Source: Pseudomonadota bacterium (GTDB lineage: Bacteria; Pseudomonadota; Alphaproteobacteria; Rhodobacterales; Rhodobacteraceae). From it: 64,000 nucleotides of DNA. The position numbers and the translations under genes are program-made. Shown one piece after another: positions 36,959 through 46,925 of this stretch. The notes below the pieces were generated by a model. It ran no database searches, was not told where the DNA came from, and worked only from the letters and a program-made list of their open reading frames with translations. Within the stretch, counting starts at the first letter, position 1, and each line of letters begins with the position of its first letter. The stretch is taken from contig CAUJIP010000073.1 of assembly GCA_963205235.1 (NCBI GenBank), forward strand, positions 1-64,000. Reading direction: 5' to 3'.

Positions 36959-37984
36959 TCAGGCCACGCCATACCGTTCGCGGGCGTCCTTGAAGCTGGT
37001 CAGCTTGCCTTCCACCGTGTCCCACAGGTTCAGCCGCACCGAGGCAAGGCTTTCGCGGATGGTCAGGCGCTGCGCCTCGGCCAGGGCGCGGTGGTCGCGG
37101 ATCACTTCGGGCAGGCGGTAGAACGGGATGCGGGAATACAGGTGATGGACGTGGTGAATGCCGATATTACCGGAAAGCCAGCGCAGGGGTTGCGGCAGGA
37201 TGTAATGCGAAGACCCCTCCAACGCGGCATCATGTAACTGCCAGTCTTCGCCCTTTGACCAGTGGGTTTGTTCAAACTGGTGCTGCACATAAAACAGCCA
37301 GACCCCGATGGTCGCCCCGACCACCAAGGTCGGCAGATAGATCAGCAGCACCGGCCAAATCCCGCCGAACCAAAGCAGAAGGCCCACGGTGAGGCCGATC
37401 ATCGCATTGGTGCCCATCGCACTTGCCCAATAGCGCCAGCCGGATTTCATCAGCCCAAGCGGCACCCGATTTTGCAGCAAAAACAAATAGCTGGGGCCAA
37501 GCACGAACAGAACGACCGGGTGACGATACAGACGGTACATCAGCCGCCCGAACCAGCCACGGGCACGGTATTCGTCGATTGTCAGAGTCATGACATCGCC
37601 AATCCCGCGCTGATCAAGGTCACCGTGGTGGGCGTGATGGATCGAATGCGTGCGCCGCCAGACGGCATAGGGGGTCAGGGTCAAAACGCCCAGCGTGCGA
37701 CCGATCCAGTCCTGCGCCGTGCGGTTCTGCAGGAACGCGCCATGGCCGCAATCATGCTGGATGATGAAGAGGCGGACCACGAAAGCCCCGTTCAGCGCGG
37801 CGATGCCAAGGGCTGCCCAGGGGCTGACCGACAGCGCCATCCAAGCCAGCACCCAAAGGGTGAGGAAGGGAACAAGGGTCGCGGCAAGCTCCCACAGGCT
37901 GCGGCGGGTCGAGGGTTCGCGGTAGCGCGCAAGAATCGAAAGCCAGTCGCGCGCGGCGGGTCGATTGGGGGGAAGGTCGGTCAT
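36959..37984 (-). CDS. Membrane fatty acid desaturase
   Basis: 341 residues with the three histidine boxes of acyl-lipid desaturases: H-D-C-G-H (about 77), H-S-I-H-H-A-H-H (about 113) and H-H-V-H-H (about 280), with membrane helices between them. A di-iron site and an inner-membrane location follow from the family. I chose ATG 37984; an in-frame ATG at 38041 would add 19 unconserved residues. It sits, apparently unrelated, between tpa and tauR. Confidence 0.85.
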   Translation of the reverse strand: MTDLPPNRPAARDWLSILARYREPSTRRSLWELAATLVPFLTLWVLAWMALSVSPWAALGIAALNGAFVVRLFIIQHDCGHGAFLQNRTAQDWIGRTLGVLTLTPYAVWRRTHSIHHAHHGDLDQRGIGDVMTLTIDEYRARGWFGRLMYRLYRHPVVLFVLGPSYLFLLQNRVPLGLMKSGWRYWASAMGTNAMIGLTVGLLLWFGGIWPVLLIYLPTLVVGATIGVWLFYVQHQFEQTHWSKGEDWQLHDAALEGSSHYILPQPLRWLSGNIGIHHVHHLYSRIPFYRLPEVIRDHRALAEAQRLTIRESLASVRLNLWDTVEGKLTSFKDARERYGVA

Positions 37985-38214
37985 CTTGGCCTTTGCAGCG
38001 CCACTGCGGGGCAGCGGTCTATGGTTGGCCTGACCCGACACCCCCGCCGGGCGACATCACAGGCCTTCCCGAAGTAGGCGGATGCGCCCACCAGATCAAC
38101 CGGTTTGATGCGGCATGGGCAATTTGTCCCGCCAACAGGGTGGAACGCTTGACATCTTGCAGGCACCGGCGGCCAATCAAGGCCCGTCCCCGCCGCGACT
38201 GATCCCGAAGCCCC

Positions 38215-39663
38215 ATGTCCATCCCCGTCGAAGCCTTCTACCTTTCGCCTGATGCTGCGGGCAGTCTGCAGCAGCAGATCCGCACGATGGTGACCCAAGG
38301 GATCCTGGCGGGGCGATTTCGGCCGGGTCAAAGGATGCCATCCTCACGTGGTTTGGCCGAGCATCTGGGGGTCAGCCGGATCACCGTGACGCTGGCCTAT
38401 GCCGATCTGGTTTCGTCGGATTATCTGACCTCGCAGGGGCGGTCGGGGTATTTCGTGTCGGAAAATGCCCCCCTGGCGCAAGAGTTTCCCGAAGGTCCTC
38501 CGCGTGCCGAAGCGGTGGATTTCCGGGCTTTGACCGGGGGGAGGTTCTCTCGGGTGCCACGGGTGGCGCGGCCGGATGACTGGGACCGCTATCCCTATCC
38601 CTTCATCTATGGTCAGGCCGATCCGACCCTGTTTGACCACCAGAACTGGCGGCAATGTGCGCTGCGGGCCTTGGGCAAGCGCGATTTTGCAGCGCTGACC
38701 AGCGACTATTACGAACGCGACGATCCGCTGTTGATCGAGCAACTCTTGCGCACCATCCTGCCCCGTCGTGGGATCGCGGCGCGCGAGGATGAGGTGCTTT
38801 TGACGCTTGGCGCGCAGAATGCGCTGTGGATCGCTGCGACGCTGCTGCTGGGGCCGGGACGAACGGCGGTGGTCGAGAATCCTGGCTATCCGGCCTGGCG
38901 ATCCGTGGTCGAGGCGGTCGGGGCCGAGGCGCGGCCCGTGGATGTGGATATGCTTGGTCTGCCGGTTGGTCGGCTTGGCGGGGCGGATGTCGTTTTCACG
39001 ACGCCATCGCACCAGTGCCCGACCAATGCCACCATGCCGGTCGAGCGGCGCAATGCGCTTCTGCAAGCGGCGCGGCGCGAGGGGTTCGTGATCGTCGAGG
39101 ATGATTACGAATTCGAGATGTCGTTTCTGAAACCGGTCGCCCCGGCGCTGAAAAGCCTGGATAGCGACGGGCGGGTGATCTATGCCGGGTCGTTCTCCAA
39201 GTCGGTCTTTCCGGGGCTGCGACTGGGCTATCTGGTTGGACCGCCTGGGTTTATTGCCGAGGCGCGCAGTTTGCGGGCGATGATGCTGAAACATCCGCCC
39301 GGCCATATCCAGCGGACCATGGCCTATTTCCTTGGCCTTGGGCATTACGACGCGCTGATCAACCGGATGAAGGGCGCCTTCCGTCGTCGTCGTCAGGTCA
39401 TGGCCGAGGCGATTGCCGCCGAAGGGCTGGAGATCGCAGGGCAGGGCGGCTTTGGCGGGTCAAGCTTCTGGATGCGCGCGCCGGACGGCGTGGATACCGA
39501 GGAACTTGCCCTGCGCCTGCGGTCCGATGGGGTACTGATCGAACCCGGTCGGGCGTTCTTTGCGGGCGAAGGCCCCCGGAATTACTATCGGCTCGCCTAT
39601 TCCTCGCTGGCGCCGCAGAAGATCGCAGAAGGGGTGGCGCGGATCGCCCGGGCGTTGCGCTAG
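38215..39663 (+). CDS. tauR: MocR-type regulator, TauR
   Basis: 482 residues: an N-terminal GntR winged helix (R-M-P-S-S-R-G-L-A-E-H-L-G-V-S-R) and a C-terminal aminotransferase-like domain with the PLP Lys in G-S-F-S-K-S-V-F-P. MocR proteins of this form next to tpa and xsc are TauR, activators of taurine catabolism that need PLP and taurine. Paired CTGG repeats upstream of tpa and xsc are its likely targets. No such pair is visible in front of tauR itself. Confidence 0.85.
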   Translation: MSIPVEAFYLSPDAAGSLQQQIRTMVTQGILAGRFRPGQRMPSSRGLAEHLGVSRITVTLAYADLVSSDYLTSQGRSGYFVSENAPLAQEFPEGPPRAEAVDFRALTGGRFSRVPRVARPDDWDRYPYPFIYGQADPTLFDHQNWRQCALRALGKRDFAALTSDYYERDDPLLIEQLLRTILPRRGIAAREDEVLLTLGAQNALWIAATLLLGPGRTAVVENPGYPAWRSVVEAVGAEARPVDVDMLGLPVGRLGGADVVFTTPSHQCPTNATMPVERRNALLQAARREGFVIVEDDYEFEMSFLKPVAPALKSLDSDGRVIYAGSFSKSVFPGLRLGYLVGPPGFIAEARSLRAMMLKHPPGHIQRTMAYFLGLGHYDALINRMKGAFRRRRQVMAEAIAAEGLEIAGQGGFGGSSFWMRAPDGVDTEELALRLRSDGVLIEPGRAFFAGEGPRNYYRLAYSSLAPQKIAEGVARIARALR

Positions 39664-39711
39664 CCTCTGCGGCGGCCTGAGGAGTTGGGCCAAGTGGAAG
39701 ACCTGGTCGCT

Positions 39712-39747
39712 TCTGGCTATACCCGGCGGGTGGGTCTGGCCCTAAGG
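39712..39747 (+). promoter_or_regulatory. Putative TauR operator upstream of xsc
   Basis: Direct repeats TCTGGCTATA at 39712 and TCTGGCCCTAAGG at 39735, again 23 bases apart, mirror those upstream of tpa. The intervening bases differ between the two sites, so the repeats are what is conserved. Confidence 0.7.
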
Positions 39748-39818
39748 CCGGGTCTCGAGCTTCGCTAGGGTGCCGGGCAAGGGGCTTTCGCAGCCCGCAT
39801 CGGATATGGAGAAACGCG

Positions 39819-41594
39819 ATGAAGATGACCACCGAAGAAGCCTTTGTGAAAGTGTTGCAGATGCATGGCATCGAGCATGCATTCGGGATCATCGGGTCGG
39901 CCTTCATGCCGATTTCCGATATTTTCCCGAAGGCAGGCATTACGTTCTGGGACTGCGCGCATGAAGGCTCGGGCGGGATGATGGCCGACGGGTTCACCCG
40001 CGCCTCGGGCAAGATGTCGATGATGATCGCCCAGAACGGGCCGGGGATCACCAACTTCGTCACGGCAGTCAAGACGGCCTACTGGAACCACACGCCGCTG
40101 TTGCTGGTGACCCCACAGGCGGCGAACAAGACCATCGGTCAGGGCGGTTTCCAGGAAGTGGAACAGATGGCCCTTTTCAAGGACATGGTCTGCTATCAGG
40201 AAGAGGTGCGCGACCCGTCGCGGATGGCCGAAGTGCTGAACCGGGTGATCTGCCAGGCCCGTCGCCAGTCGGCCCCGGCGCAGATCAACGTGCCGCGCGA
40301 TTATTTCACGCAAGTCATCGACATCAACATGCCCGCAATTGTCGAGTTCGAACGTCCCTCGGGCGGGGATGAGGCGTTGGCGCAGGCGGCGCAGCTGCTT
40401 TCCAGCGCGAAGTTCCCGGTGATCCTGAACGGCGCAGGCGTGGTGATTGGCGGGGCAATCCCGGCCTCGATGGCGCTGGCGGAGCGCCTATCGGCCCCGG
40501 TTTGCGTCGGCTATCAGCACAACGACGCCTTCCCCGGATCGCATCCTTTGTTCGCGGGGCCGTTGGGTTACAACGGGTCGAAAGCGGGGATGGAGCTGAT
40601 CCAGATGGCCGATGTCGTCCTGTGCCTTGGCACCCGGTTGAACCCGTTCTCGACCCTGCCGGGCTATGGGCTGGATTACTGGCCGAAAGAGGCAAAGATC
40701 ATTCAGGTCGACATCAACCCGAACCGGATTGGCCTGACCAAGCCGGTGGCGGTGGGCATCGTCGGGGATGCGAAGAAGGTGGCCGAGGGCATCCTTGCGC
40801 GCCTGTCGAAAATGGCGGGCGATGCTGGCCGGGCTGAACGCAAGGCGCTGATCGCGCAGAAGAAATCGGCTTGGGCGCAGCAGCTGTCTTCGATGGACCA
40901 CGAACAGGACGATCCCGGCACCAGCTGGAACGAACGTGCCCGCGCTGACAAACCTGAGTGGATGAGCCCCCGGATGGCCTGGCGCGCGATTGCAGCGGCG
41001 CTGCCGAAAGAGGCGATCATTTCCTCGGACATCGGCAACAACTGCGCGATCGGCAACGCCTATCCGTCGTTCGAGGCAGGCCGGAAATATCTGGCGCCGG
41101 GCCTGTTCGGGCCTTGCGGCTATGGCCTGCCCTCGGTCGTGGGCGCCAAGATCGGCTGCCCGGACACGCCGGTCGTGGGCTTTTCGGGTGACGGGGCCTT
41201 TGGCATTGCCGTGACCGAACTGACGGCGATTGGCCGCGAGGAATGGCCGGCGATCACGCAGGTCGTCTTCCGCAACTATCAGTGGGGCGCGGAAAAGCGG
41301 AACTCCACCCTGTGGTATGACGACAACTTCGTCGGCACTGAACTTGATACGCAGGTCAGCTATGCCGGGATTGCCAAGGCTTGCGGGTTGCAAGGCGTTG
41401 TGGCGCGGACGATGGACGAGTTGACCGAAGCCCTGCGCAAGGCGATTGATGACCAGATGAACCATGGCAAGACCACGCTGATCGAGGCGATGATCAACCA
41501 GGAACTGGGAGAACCCTTCCGCCGCGACGCGATGAAAAAGCCGGTGGAGGTTGCGGGAATCTCCAAGTCCGACATGCGGCCACAAAAGGTATGA
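39819..41594 (+). CDS. xsc: Sulfoacetaldehyde acetyltransferase
   Basis: 591 residues, ThDP enzyme. The N-terminal cofactor Glu lies in A-H-E-G-S-G-G-M; the C-terminal motif is G-D-G-A-F-G-I. The opening M-T-T-E-E-A-F-V-K-V-L-Q and overall sequence match Xsc closely. It converts sulfoacetaldehyde plus phosphate to acetyl phosphate and sulfite in the cytoplasm. ATG has GGAGAAA upstream. First gene of a tightly overlapping operon (tauE starts in an ATGA overlap), controlled by the operator at 39712-39747. Confidence 0.95.
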   Translation: MKMTTEEAFVKVLQMHGIEHAFGIIGSAFMPISDIFPKAGITFWDCAHEGSGGMMADGFTRASGKMSMMIAQNGPGITNFVTAVKTAYWNHTPLLLVTPQAANKTIGQGGFQEVEQMALFKDMVCYQEEVRDPSRMAEVLNRVICQARRQSAPAQINVPRDYFTQVIDINMPAIVEFERPSGGDEALAQAAQLLSSAKFPVILNGAGVVIGGAIPASMALAERLSAPVCVGYQHNDAFPGSHPLFAGPLGYNGSKAGMELIQMADVVLCLGTRLNPFSTLPGYGLDYWPKEAKIIQVDINPNRIGLTKPVAVGIVGDAKKVAEGILARLSKMAGDAGRAERKALIAQKKSAWAQQLSSMDHEQDDPGTSWNERARADKPEWMSPRMAWRAIAAALPKEAIISSDIGNNCAIGNAYPSFEAGRKYLAPGLFGPCGYGLPSVVGAKIGCPDTPVVGFSGDGAFGIAVTELTAIGREEWPAITQVVFRNYQWGAEKRNSTLWYDDNFVGTELDTQVSYAGIAKACGLQGVVARTMDELTEALRKAIDDQMNHGKTTLIEAMINQELGEPFRRDAMKKPVEVAGISKSDMRPQKV

Positions 41595-42334
41595 TCCCTT
41601 TTGACCTTGGGCTGGGGGCGCTGGCTTGGCTGGCTGTCTCCTGTCTGGTCGCGGGTTTTGTCCGTGGTTATTCCGGCTTTGGTTTCTCGGCGCTGCTGAT
41701 CGCGGCGTCGAGCTTGGTCACAAACCCGCTGAACTTTGTTGCGGTCGTGGTGATCCTTGAAACGGCGATGTCGTTGCATGCCGCCAAGGGCGCCGGGCCG
41801 GATATCGACTGGCGCCGTGTTGGCTGGCTGATGGCTGGGGCGGCGATTGGCCTGCCCTTGGGCCTGTGGGTTCTGACCGGGGTCAGCGAGGATACGGCGC
41901 GGGCGGTCATCTCCGGCTATGTGCTGGTCATGTGCGGGATCCTGCTGGCCGGTTGGCGGCTGAGCCGTGAGGTTTCGGGCCTGCCGAATGGCGTGGCAGG
42001 GGTGATCTCGGGTCTGGCCAACGCGCCGGGGATGGGGGGCTTGCCGATTGCCGCCTTTTTCGCCGCGCAGCCGATGCCTGCGGCAGTGTTTCGGGCGACG
42101 TTGATCGCCTATTTCCCGCTGCTCGACCTCTATTCTGCGCCGCTTTACTGGTATTCCGGGCTTGTCACCTGGGATACGCTTTGGGCCGGGCTGATCGCGC
42201 TGCCGGTGACTTTGCTGGGTAACTGGCTGGGCGGGCGGCATTTCTTTGACACCGATCCGCAGGACTTTCGCCGCTTTGCCATCGTGCTTTTGGGCGGGCT
42301 GGCGCTTCTGGGCCTTGGGAAGGCGCTGATCTGA
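41591..42334 (+). CDS. tauE: TauE/SafE-family sulfite exporter
   Basis: 247 residues with about eight hydrophobic helices and the TauE/SafE pattern of two related halves (G-F-V-R-G-Y-S-G-F-G near the N-terminus). Members export sulfite, sulfoacetate or other C2-sulfur anions. Position directly after xsc indicates removal of sulfite or sulfate produced by the pathway. Overlaps xsc by 4 bases and ackA by 1. Confidence 0.88.
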   Translation: MIPFDLGLGALAWLAVSCLVAGFVRGYSGFGFSALLIAASSLVTNPLNFVAVVVILETAMSLHAAKGAGPDIDWRRVGWLMAGAAIGLPLGLWVLTGVSEDTARAVISGYVLVMCGILLAGWRLSREVSGLPNGVAGVISGLANAPGMGGLPIAAFFAAQPMPAAVFRATLIAYFPLLDLYSAPLYWYSGLVTWDTLWAGLIALPVTLLGNWLGGRHFFDTDPQDFRRFAIVLLGGLALLGLGKALI

Positions 42335-43410
42335 TGCTGCTGATTGTGAATGCTGGTTCATCATCATTGAAGCTGAAGATGTTTGACGGCGCGGATGAGG
42401 TTGCGCAGGCCTCGCTTTCCGAAATCGGGACGGACGGGCATCGAATTGCTTTGGAGCAGGGGTTGGCAAAGGCCGGGGTGCCGCTGTCGCGCTTGTCCGG
42501 TGCGGCGCATCGTGTGGTGCATGGCGGAGCTGACTTGACGGCGACCTGCCGGGTGACGCCCGAGGTGATCGCCCGGATCACGGCCTGCGTGCCGCTTGCG
42601 CCTTTGCACAATCCGGCAAATCTGGTGGGAATTCAGGCCTTTGCGGCACTGGCCCCGGACCTGCCGCAGTTCGCTTGTTTTGACACTGCCTTTCACGCTA
42701 CGAACCCCGATGTGGCGACGACCTATGCCCTGCCGCAAGCTGCGCGCGACCTTGGGCTGCGCCGCTATGGCTTTCACGGAACAAGTTATGCTGCGCTGGT
42801 TCGCGTCCTGTCTGCGCGCGATCAGTTGCCCAAGCGGCTTTTGGCCTGTCATCTGGGCAACGGTGCCTCGCTTTGTGCAATTGTGAACGGACGTTCGGTT
42901 GCGACAACCATGGGCTATTCACCCTTGGATGGCCTGACAATGGGCACGCGGACGGGTGGGATTGACGGGAATGCAGTCCTCCGGCTGGCCGAGTTGCATG
43001 GGGTGCAGCGGGCCGGAGAAATCCTGAACCGGGAAAGCGGGCTGCTGGGTCTGGGCGGGTCGAACGACCTGCGGGCGCTGCACCTTGCCGGGACGCCAGA
43101 AGCCGCATTTGCGCTGCAGCATTTCACCTATTGGGCCGTCCGTCATGCCGGGTCGATGGTGGCAGCGATGGGGGGGCTGGATGCCGTGGTCTTTACCGGT
43201 GGCATCGGCGAGAACGATTCCGGTATCAGGAAGGAAATCCTGTCCGGCCTTGCCTTCTTGGGAGTTTCTTCCGACGCAGCCCGCAATGATCGGAACGAAA
43301 GCGTGCTGCATGATCCGACATCGCGTGTCGCGATATGGATTGTGCCCGCCGAAGAAGAACGCCAGATTGCCCTTGAGGCACAGGCCTTGCTGGCCGGGGA
43401 GGGCGTGTGA
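42334..43410 (+). CDS. ackA: Acetate kinase
   Basis: 358 residues, somewhat shorter than the usual 400 or so. Motifs: N-A-G-S-S-S-L-K, F-D-T-A-F-H, R-Y-G-F-H-G-T-S, H-L-G-N-G-A-S and F-T-G-G-I-G-E-N. The catalytic His in F-H-G-T-S is kept, but the next position, usually His in G-T-S-H, is Tyr. It would convert acetyl phosphate from Xsc to acetate while making ATP, where many taurine loci carry pta instead. Overlaps tauE by 1 base and soeA by 4 (GTGA). Confidence 0.9.
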   Translation: MLLIVNAGSSSLKLKMFDGADEVAQASLSEIGTDGHRIALEQGLAKAGVPLSRLSGAAHRVVHGGADLTATCRVTPEVIARITACVPLAPLHNPANLVGIQAFAALAPDLPQFACFDTAFHATNPDVATTYALPQAARDLGLRRYGFHGTSYAALVRVLSARDQLPKRLLACHLGNGASLCAIVNGRSVATTMGYSPLDGLTMGTRTGGIDGNAVLRLAELHGVQRAGEILNRESGLLGLGGSNDLRALHLAGTPEAAFALQHFTYWAVRHAGSMVAAMGGLDAVVFTGGIGENDSGIRKEILSGLAFLGVSSDAARNDRNESVLHDPTSRVAIWIVPAEEERQIALEAQALLAGEGV

Positions 43411-46199
43411 ACCAACCGATTTTTCAGATGTCGCCCAAGGTCTCGGACGAGATCCGCCAGACCACCTGTTACATGTGCGCCTGCCGCTGCGGGATCAACG
43501 TACATCTAAAGGATGGCAAGGTGTCCTATATCGAGGGCAACCGGGATCACCCGATCAACAAGGGGGTCCTCTGCGCCAAAGGGGCCAGTGGGATCATGCA
43601 GGTCACCGCGCCCTCACGCCTGAAGGCTCCGCTGCGGCGGGTTGGGCCAAGGGGCTCGGGCGCGTTCGAGGAGATCAGTTGGGAAGAGGCTTTGTCGACG
43701 GCGGTGTCGTGGATGAAGCCGTTGCGAGAGACCGCGCCCGAGAAGCTGGCGTTTTTCACCGGGCGCGATCAGTCGCAGTCCCTGACCGGTTGGTGGGCGC
43801 AGAATTTCGGCACCCCGAACTATGCCGCGCATGGTGGGTTCTGTTCGGTGAACATGGCCGCCGGGGGCATCTACACCATCGGGGGCGCGTTCTGGGAATT
43901 CGGCCAGCCGGATTGGGAGCGCACCAAGCTGTTCGTCATGTTCGGCGTGGCCGAAGACCATGACAGCAACCCGATCAAGATCGGCATCGGCAAGCTCAAG
44001 GCACGCGGCGCGCGGATCATCAGCGTGAACCCGATCCGCACCGGTTATTCGGCGGTGGCGGATGACTGGATCGGGATTACCCCCGGAACGGACGGGCTGT
44101 TGATCCTGTCGCTGATCCATTGCCTGCTGGAGGCGGGGAAGGTTGACCTCGAATACCTCGCGCAATGGACCAACGCTTCGTTGCTGATCAACGAGGCTGA
44201 GGGGGCCGAGAAGGGCCTCTTCGTCCGCAACGCCGAAAGCCAGCCTTTCGTGATCGACAAGACGTCAGGCCACCCAGCGCCCTGGGATGGCAAGGGGGTT
44301 CAGCCTGACCTTGGCGCGGAATGGCAGGGGAACCGCACGGTTTTTCGCCATATGGTCGAGGAATATCTCAAGCCGGACTATGCACCCGAAGCGGTGGCCG
44401 GGCGCTGTGGGGTGACGGCGACCCGCATCCGGCAGCTTGCGGCGGAACTGGCCGAGGTCGCGTTCAATCAGGCAATCACGCTGGACCAGCCCTGGACGGA
44501 TTTCCGGGGTAACGCGCATGCCAACATGCCGGGCCGTCCGGTCAGCTTCCACGCGATGCGGGGGATTTCGGCGCATTCCAACGGCTTCCAGACAGCCCGC
44601 GCGCTGCATCTTTTGCAGATCATCCTTGGGTCGCTGGAAACTCCCGGCGGATACCGGCTGAAGCCGCCTTACCCGAAGCCCATCGAAGCGCACCCGACGC
44701 CGCATTTCGTGACCACGCCCGGCAAGCCGTTGACGGGGCCGCATCTTGGCTATGTCCGCTCACCCGACGATCTGGCGCTGTTGGCGGATGGGTCGCCCGC
44801 GCGGATCGACAAGGCTTTCAGTTGGGAAAACCCGTTTTCGGCGCATGGCTTGATGCATATGCTGATCCCGAACGCGCATGCGGGCGACCCCTACCGGATC
44901 GACACCCTTTTCCTCTATATGGCGAACATGTCGTGGAATTCGTCGATGAATTCCGCCGCCGTTATGGAAATGCTGACCGACAAGGGCGTTGACGGGGAAT
45001 ATGTCATCCCCCGGATCATCTATTCCGACGCCTATGCGTCAGAGATGGTGGCTTATGCCGACCTGATCCTGCCCGACACCACCTATCTGGAACGACACGA
45101 CTGCATTTCGCTGCTGGACCGCCCGATTTCGGAACCGGACGCGGCGGGGGATGCGATCCGCTGGCCGGTCATTGAACCCGACCGGGATGTGCGCTGTTTC
45201 CAGTCGGTGCTTCTGGACCTTGGCGCGCGGCTTGGCCTGCCGGGGATGGTGAATGAGGATGGGACGGCGAAGTTCAAGGACTATGCCGACTATATCGTGA
45301 ACCACCAGCGCCGCCCCGGTGTGGGGCCGCTGATGGGTTTTCGCGGCGATGGCACGGGCGAAGGGCGGGGCGCGCCGAACCCGGACCAGATGGCCCGCTA
45401 TATCGAAAACGGGGCCTTCTATCAGGCGCATGTGCCGGAAGAAGGCAGTTTCTACAAACCCTGGAACAAGGCCTATCAAGACTGGGCGGTGAAGATCGGG
45501 CTATATGAGACGCCGCAGCCGTACCTCTTCAACATCTGGTCCGAACCGATGCGCCGGTTCCAGCTTGCGGCCGAAGGCTTTGGCCCCCGCCAGCCGCCCG
45601 ACCATCTGCGCGCGCGGTTGAAACAGGCGATGCATCCCCTGCCGATCTGGTATGCCCCCTTTGGTGATGAGGACGCGGCCTTTGGCTATACGGTCCATGC
45701 GCTGACGCAGCGACCGATGGATATGTATCACAGCTGGGGCAGCCAGAACGCATGGCTGCGGCAGATCAAGGGGCGGAACTCGCTGTATCTGCCGACGAAG
45801 ATCTGGCAGGCGCAGGGGTTTGAAGACGGCGACTGGGCGCGGGTCTCCAGTCGGGCTGGAGTGATCGTGGTGCCGGTCGCGCATATGGCGGCGTTGAACG
45901 AAAACACCGTCTGGACCTGGAATGCGATCGGCAAGCGCAAGGGGACATGGGGTCTGGATGCCGAGGCGCCAGAGGCGACGACGGGATTTCTGCTGAACCA
46001 TCTGATATCCGAATTGTTGCCGGACAAGGGCGTCAGGCTTTCGAACTCGGACCCGGTGACCGGGCAGGCGGCCTGGTTTGACCAGCGGGTGCGGGTGGAA
46101 CGGGTTTCGGCGGAAGACCACCGCCGGGGCCTGTCGGAGCCGACCTTCGACAAGCTGCCCGATCCGCCGCGCGCGGGCGGGGGGAGGGGTGTGAAATGA
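43407..46199 (+). CDS. soeA: Molybdopterin oxidoreductase, SoeA-type sulfite dehydrogenase subunit
   Basis: 930 residues from GTG. The N-terminus has an Fe4S4 site (C-Y-M-C-A-C-R-C then C-A-K-G) followed by the large Mo-bisMGD domains; no twin-arginine signal, so the enzyme stays in the cytoplasm. The set SoeA, SoeB, SoeC with no Tat signal, placed right after xsc, fits the sulfite-oxidising SoeABC complex rather than formate dehydrogenase or polysulfide reductase. It would oxidise the sulfite released by Xsc and pass electrons to SoeB. Confidence 0.82.
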   Translation: MNQPIFQMSPKVSDEIRQTTCYMCACRCGINVHLKDGKVSYIEGNRDHPINKGVLCAKGASGIMQVTAPSRLKAPLRRVGPRGSGAFEEISWEEALSTAVSWMKPLRETAPEKLAFFTGRDQSQSLTGWWAQNFGTPNYAAHGGFCSVNMAAGGIYTIGGAFWEFGQPDWERTKLFVMFGVAEDHDSNPIKIGIGKLKARGARIISVNPIRTGYSAVADDWIGITPGTDGLLILSLIHCLLEAGKVDLEYLAQWTNASLLINEAEGAEKGLFVRNAESQPFVIDKTSGHPAPWDGKGVQPDLGAEWQGNRTVFRHMVEEYLKPDYAPEAVAGRCGVTATRIRQLAAELAEVAFNQAITLDQPWTDFRGNAHANMPGRPVSFHAMRGISAHSNGFQTARALHLLQIILGSLETPGGYRLKPPYPKPIEAHPTPHFVTTPGKPLTGPHLGYVRSPDDLALLADGSPARIDKAFSWENPFSAHGLMHMLIPNAHAGDPYRIDTLFLYMANMSWNSSMNSAAVMEMLTDKGVDGEYVIPRIIYSDAYASEMVAYADLILPDTTYLERHDCISLLDRPISEPDAAGDAIRWPVIEPDRDVRCFQSVLLDLGARLGLPGMVNEDGTAKFKDYADYIVNHQRRPGVGPLMGFRGDGTGEGRGAPNPDQMARYIENGAFYQAHVPEEGSFYKPWNKAYQDWAVKIGLYETPQPYLFNIWSEPMRRFQLAAEGFGPRQPPDHLRARLKQAMHPLPIWYAPFGDEDAAFGYTVHALTQRPMDMYHSWGSQNAWLRQIKGRNSLYLPTKIWQAQGFEDGDWARVSSRAGVIVVPVAHMAALNENTVWTWNAIGKRKGTWGLDAEAPEATTGFLLNHLISELLPDKGVRLSNSDPVTGQAAWFDQRVRVERVSAEDHRRGLSEPTFDKLPDPPRAGGGRGVK

Positions 46200-46924
46200 C
46201 CGCCTTGCCGCAAGCGACCGCAAAGAAACTGGGGCTGGTGATTGACCTTGACACCTGCGTCGGCTGTCAGGCCTGCGTCACCGCCTGCAAGGGCTGGAAC
46301 GATCAAGGGCAGGGGCTTTCCGATCAGGACGCCTATGGCGCGAACCCGTCGGGTACCTTCCTGAACCGGGTGCATTCCTATCAGGTCGCGGTGCCGGACG
46401 CGCCCGCGCAGATCGTGACCTTTCCCCGGTCCTGCCTCCACTGCGAGAACGCGCCTTGCGTGACGGTTTGCCCCACGGGTGCCAGCTACAAGCGGGCCGA
46501 GGACGGGATCGTTCTGGTGAACCCCGATAGCTGCATCGGCTGTGGCCTTTGCGCCTGGGCCTGCCCCTATGGCGCGCGGGAGCTGGATGCCGATCAGGGG
46601 GTGATGAAGAAATGCACCCTTTGCGTCGACCGGATCGAGAATGAGCATTTGCCCGAGGAAGATCGCGAACCGGCCTGTGTGCGGACCTGCCCGACCAATG
46701 CCCGGCATTTCGGCGATTTCGCGGACCCCGAAAGCAAGGTCTCAAGGCTGGTGGCGGAACGCGGGGGCTATGACCTGATGCCGGACATGGGGACGAAGCC
46801 CACCAACAAATACCTGGCACCAAGGAAGAAGGGGCCGGGCGAGGCAAGCCCTCTTGCGCCGCTGTTGGACATCAAGGCCAAGGGGATTGCCGGGTGGCTG
46901 GACAAGATGCTGGGGAAGATCTGA
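46196..46924 (+). CDS. soeB: Four-cluster ferredoxin subunit, SoeB
   Basis: 242 residues with four Cys groups: C-V-G-C-Q-A-C-V-T-A-C, C-L-H-C-E-N-A-P-C, C-I-G-C-G-L-C-A-W-A-C and C-T-L-C with C-V-R-T-C-P. This is the DmsB/NrfC layout of four [4Fe-4S] clusters. Links SoeA to the membrane subunit. ATGA overlap with soeA. Confidence 0.88.
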   Translation: MTALPQATAKKLGLVIDLDTCVGCQACVTACKGWNDQGQGLSDQDAYGANPSGTFLNRVHSYQVAVPDAPAQIVTFPRSCLHCENAPCVTVCPTGASYKRAEDGIVLVNPDSCIGCGLCAWACPYGARELDADQGVMKKCTLCVDRIENEHLPEEDREPACVRTCPTNARHFGDFADPESKVSRLVAERGGYDLMPDMGTKPTNKYLAPRKKGPGEASPLAPLLDIKAKGIAGWLDKMLGKI

Positions 46925-46925
46925 G

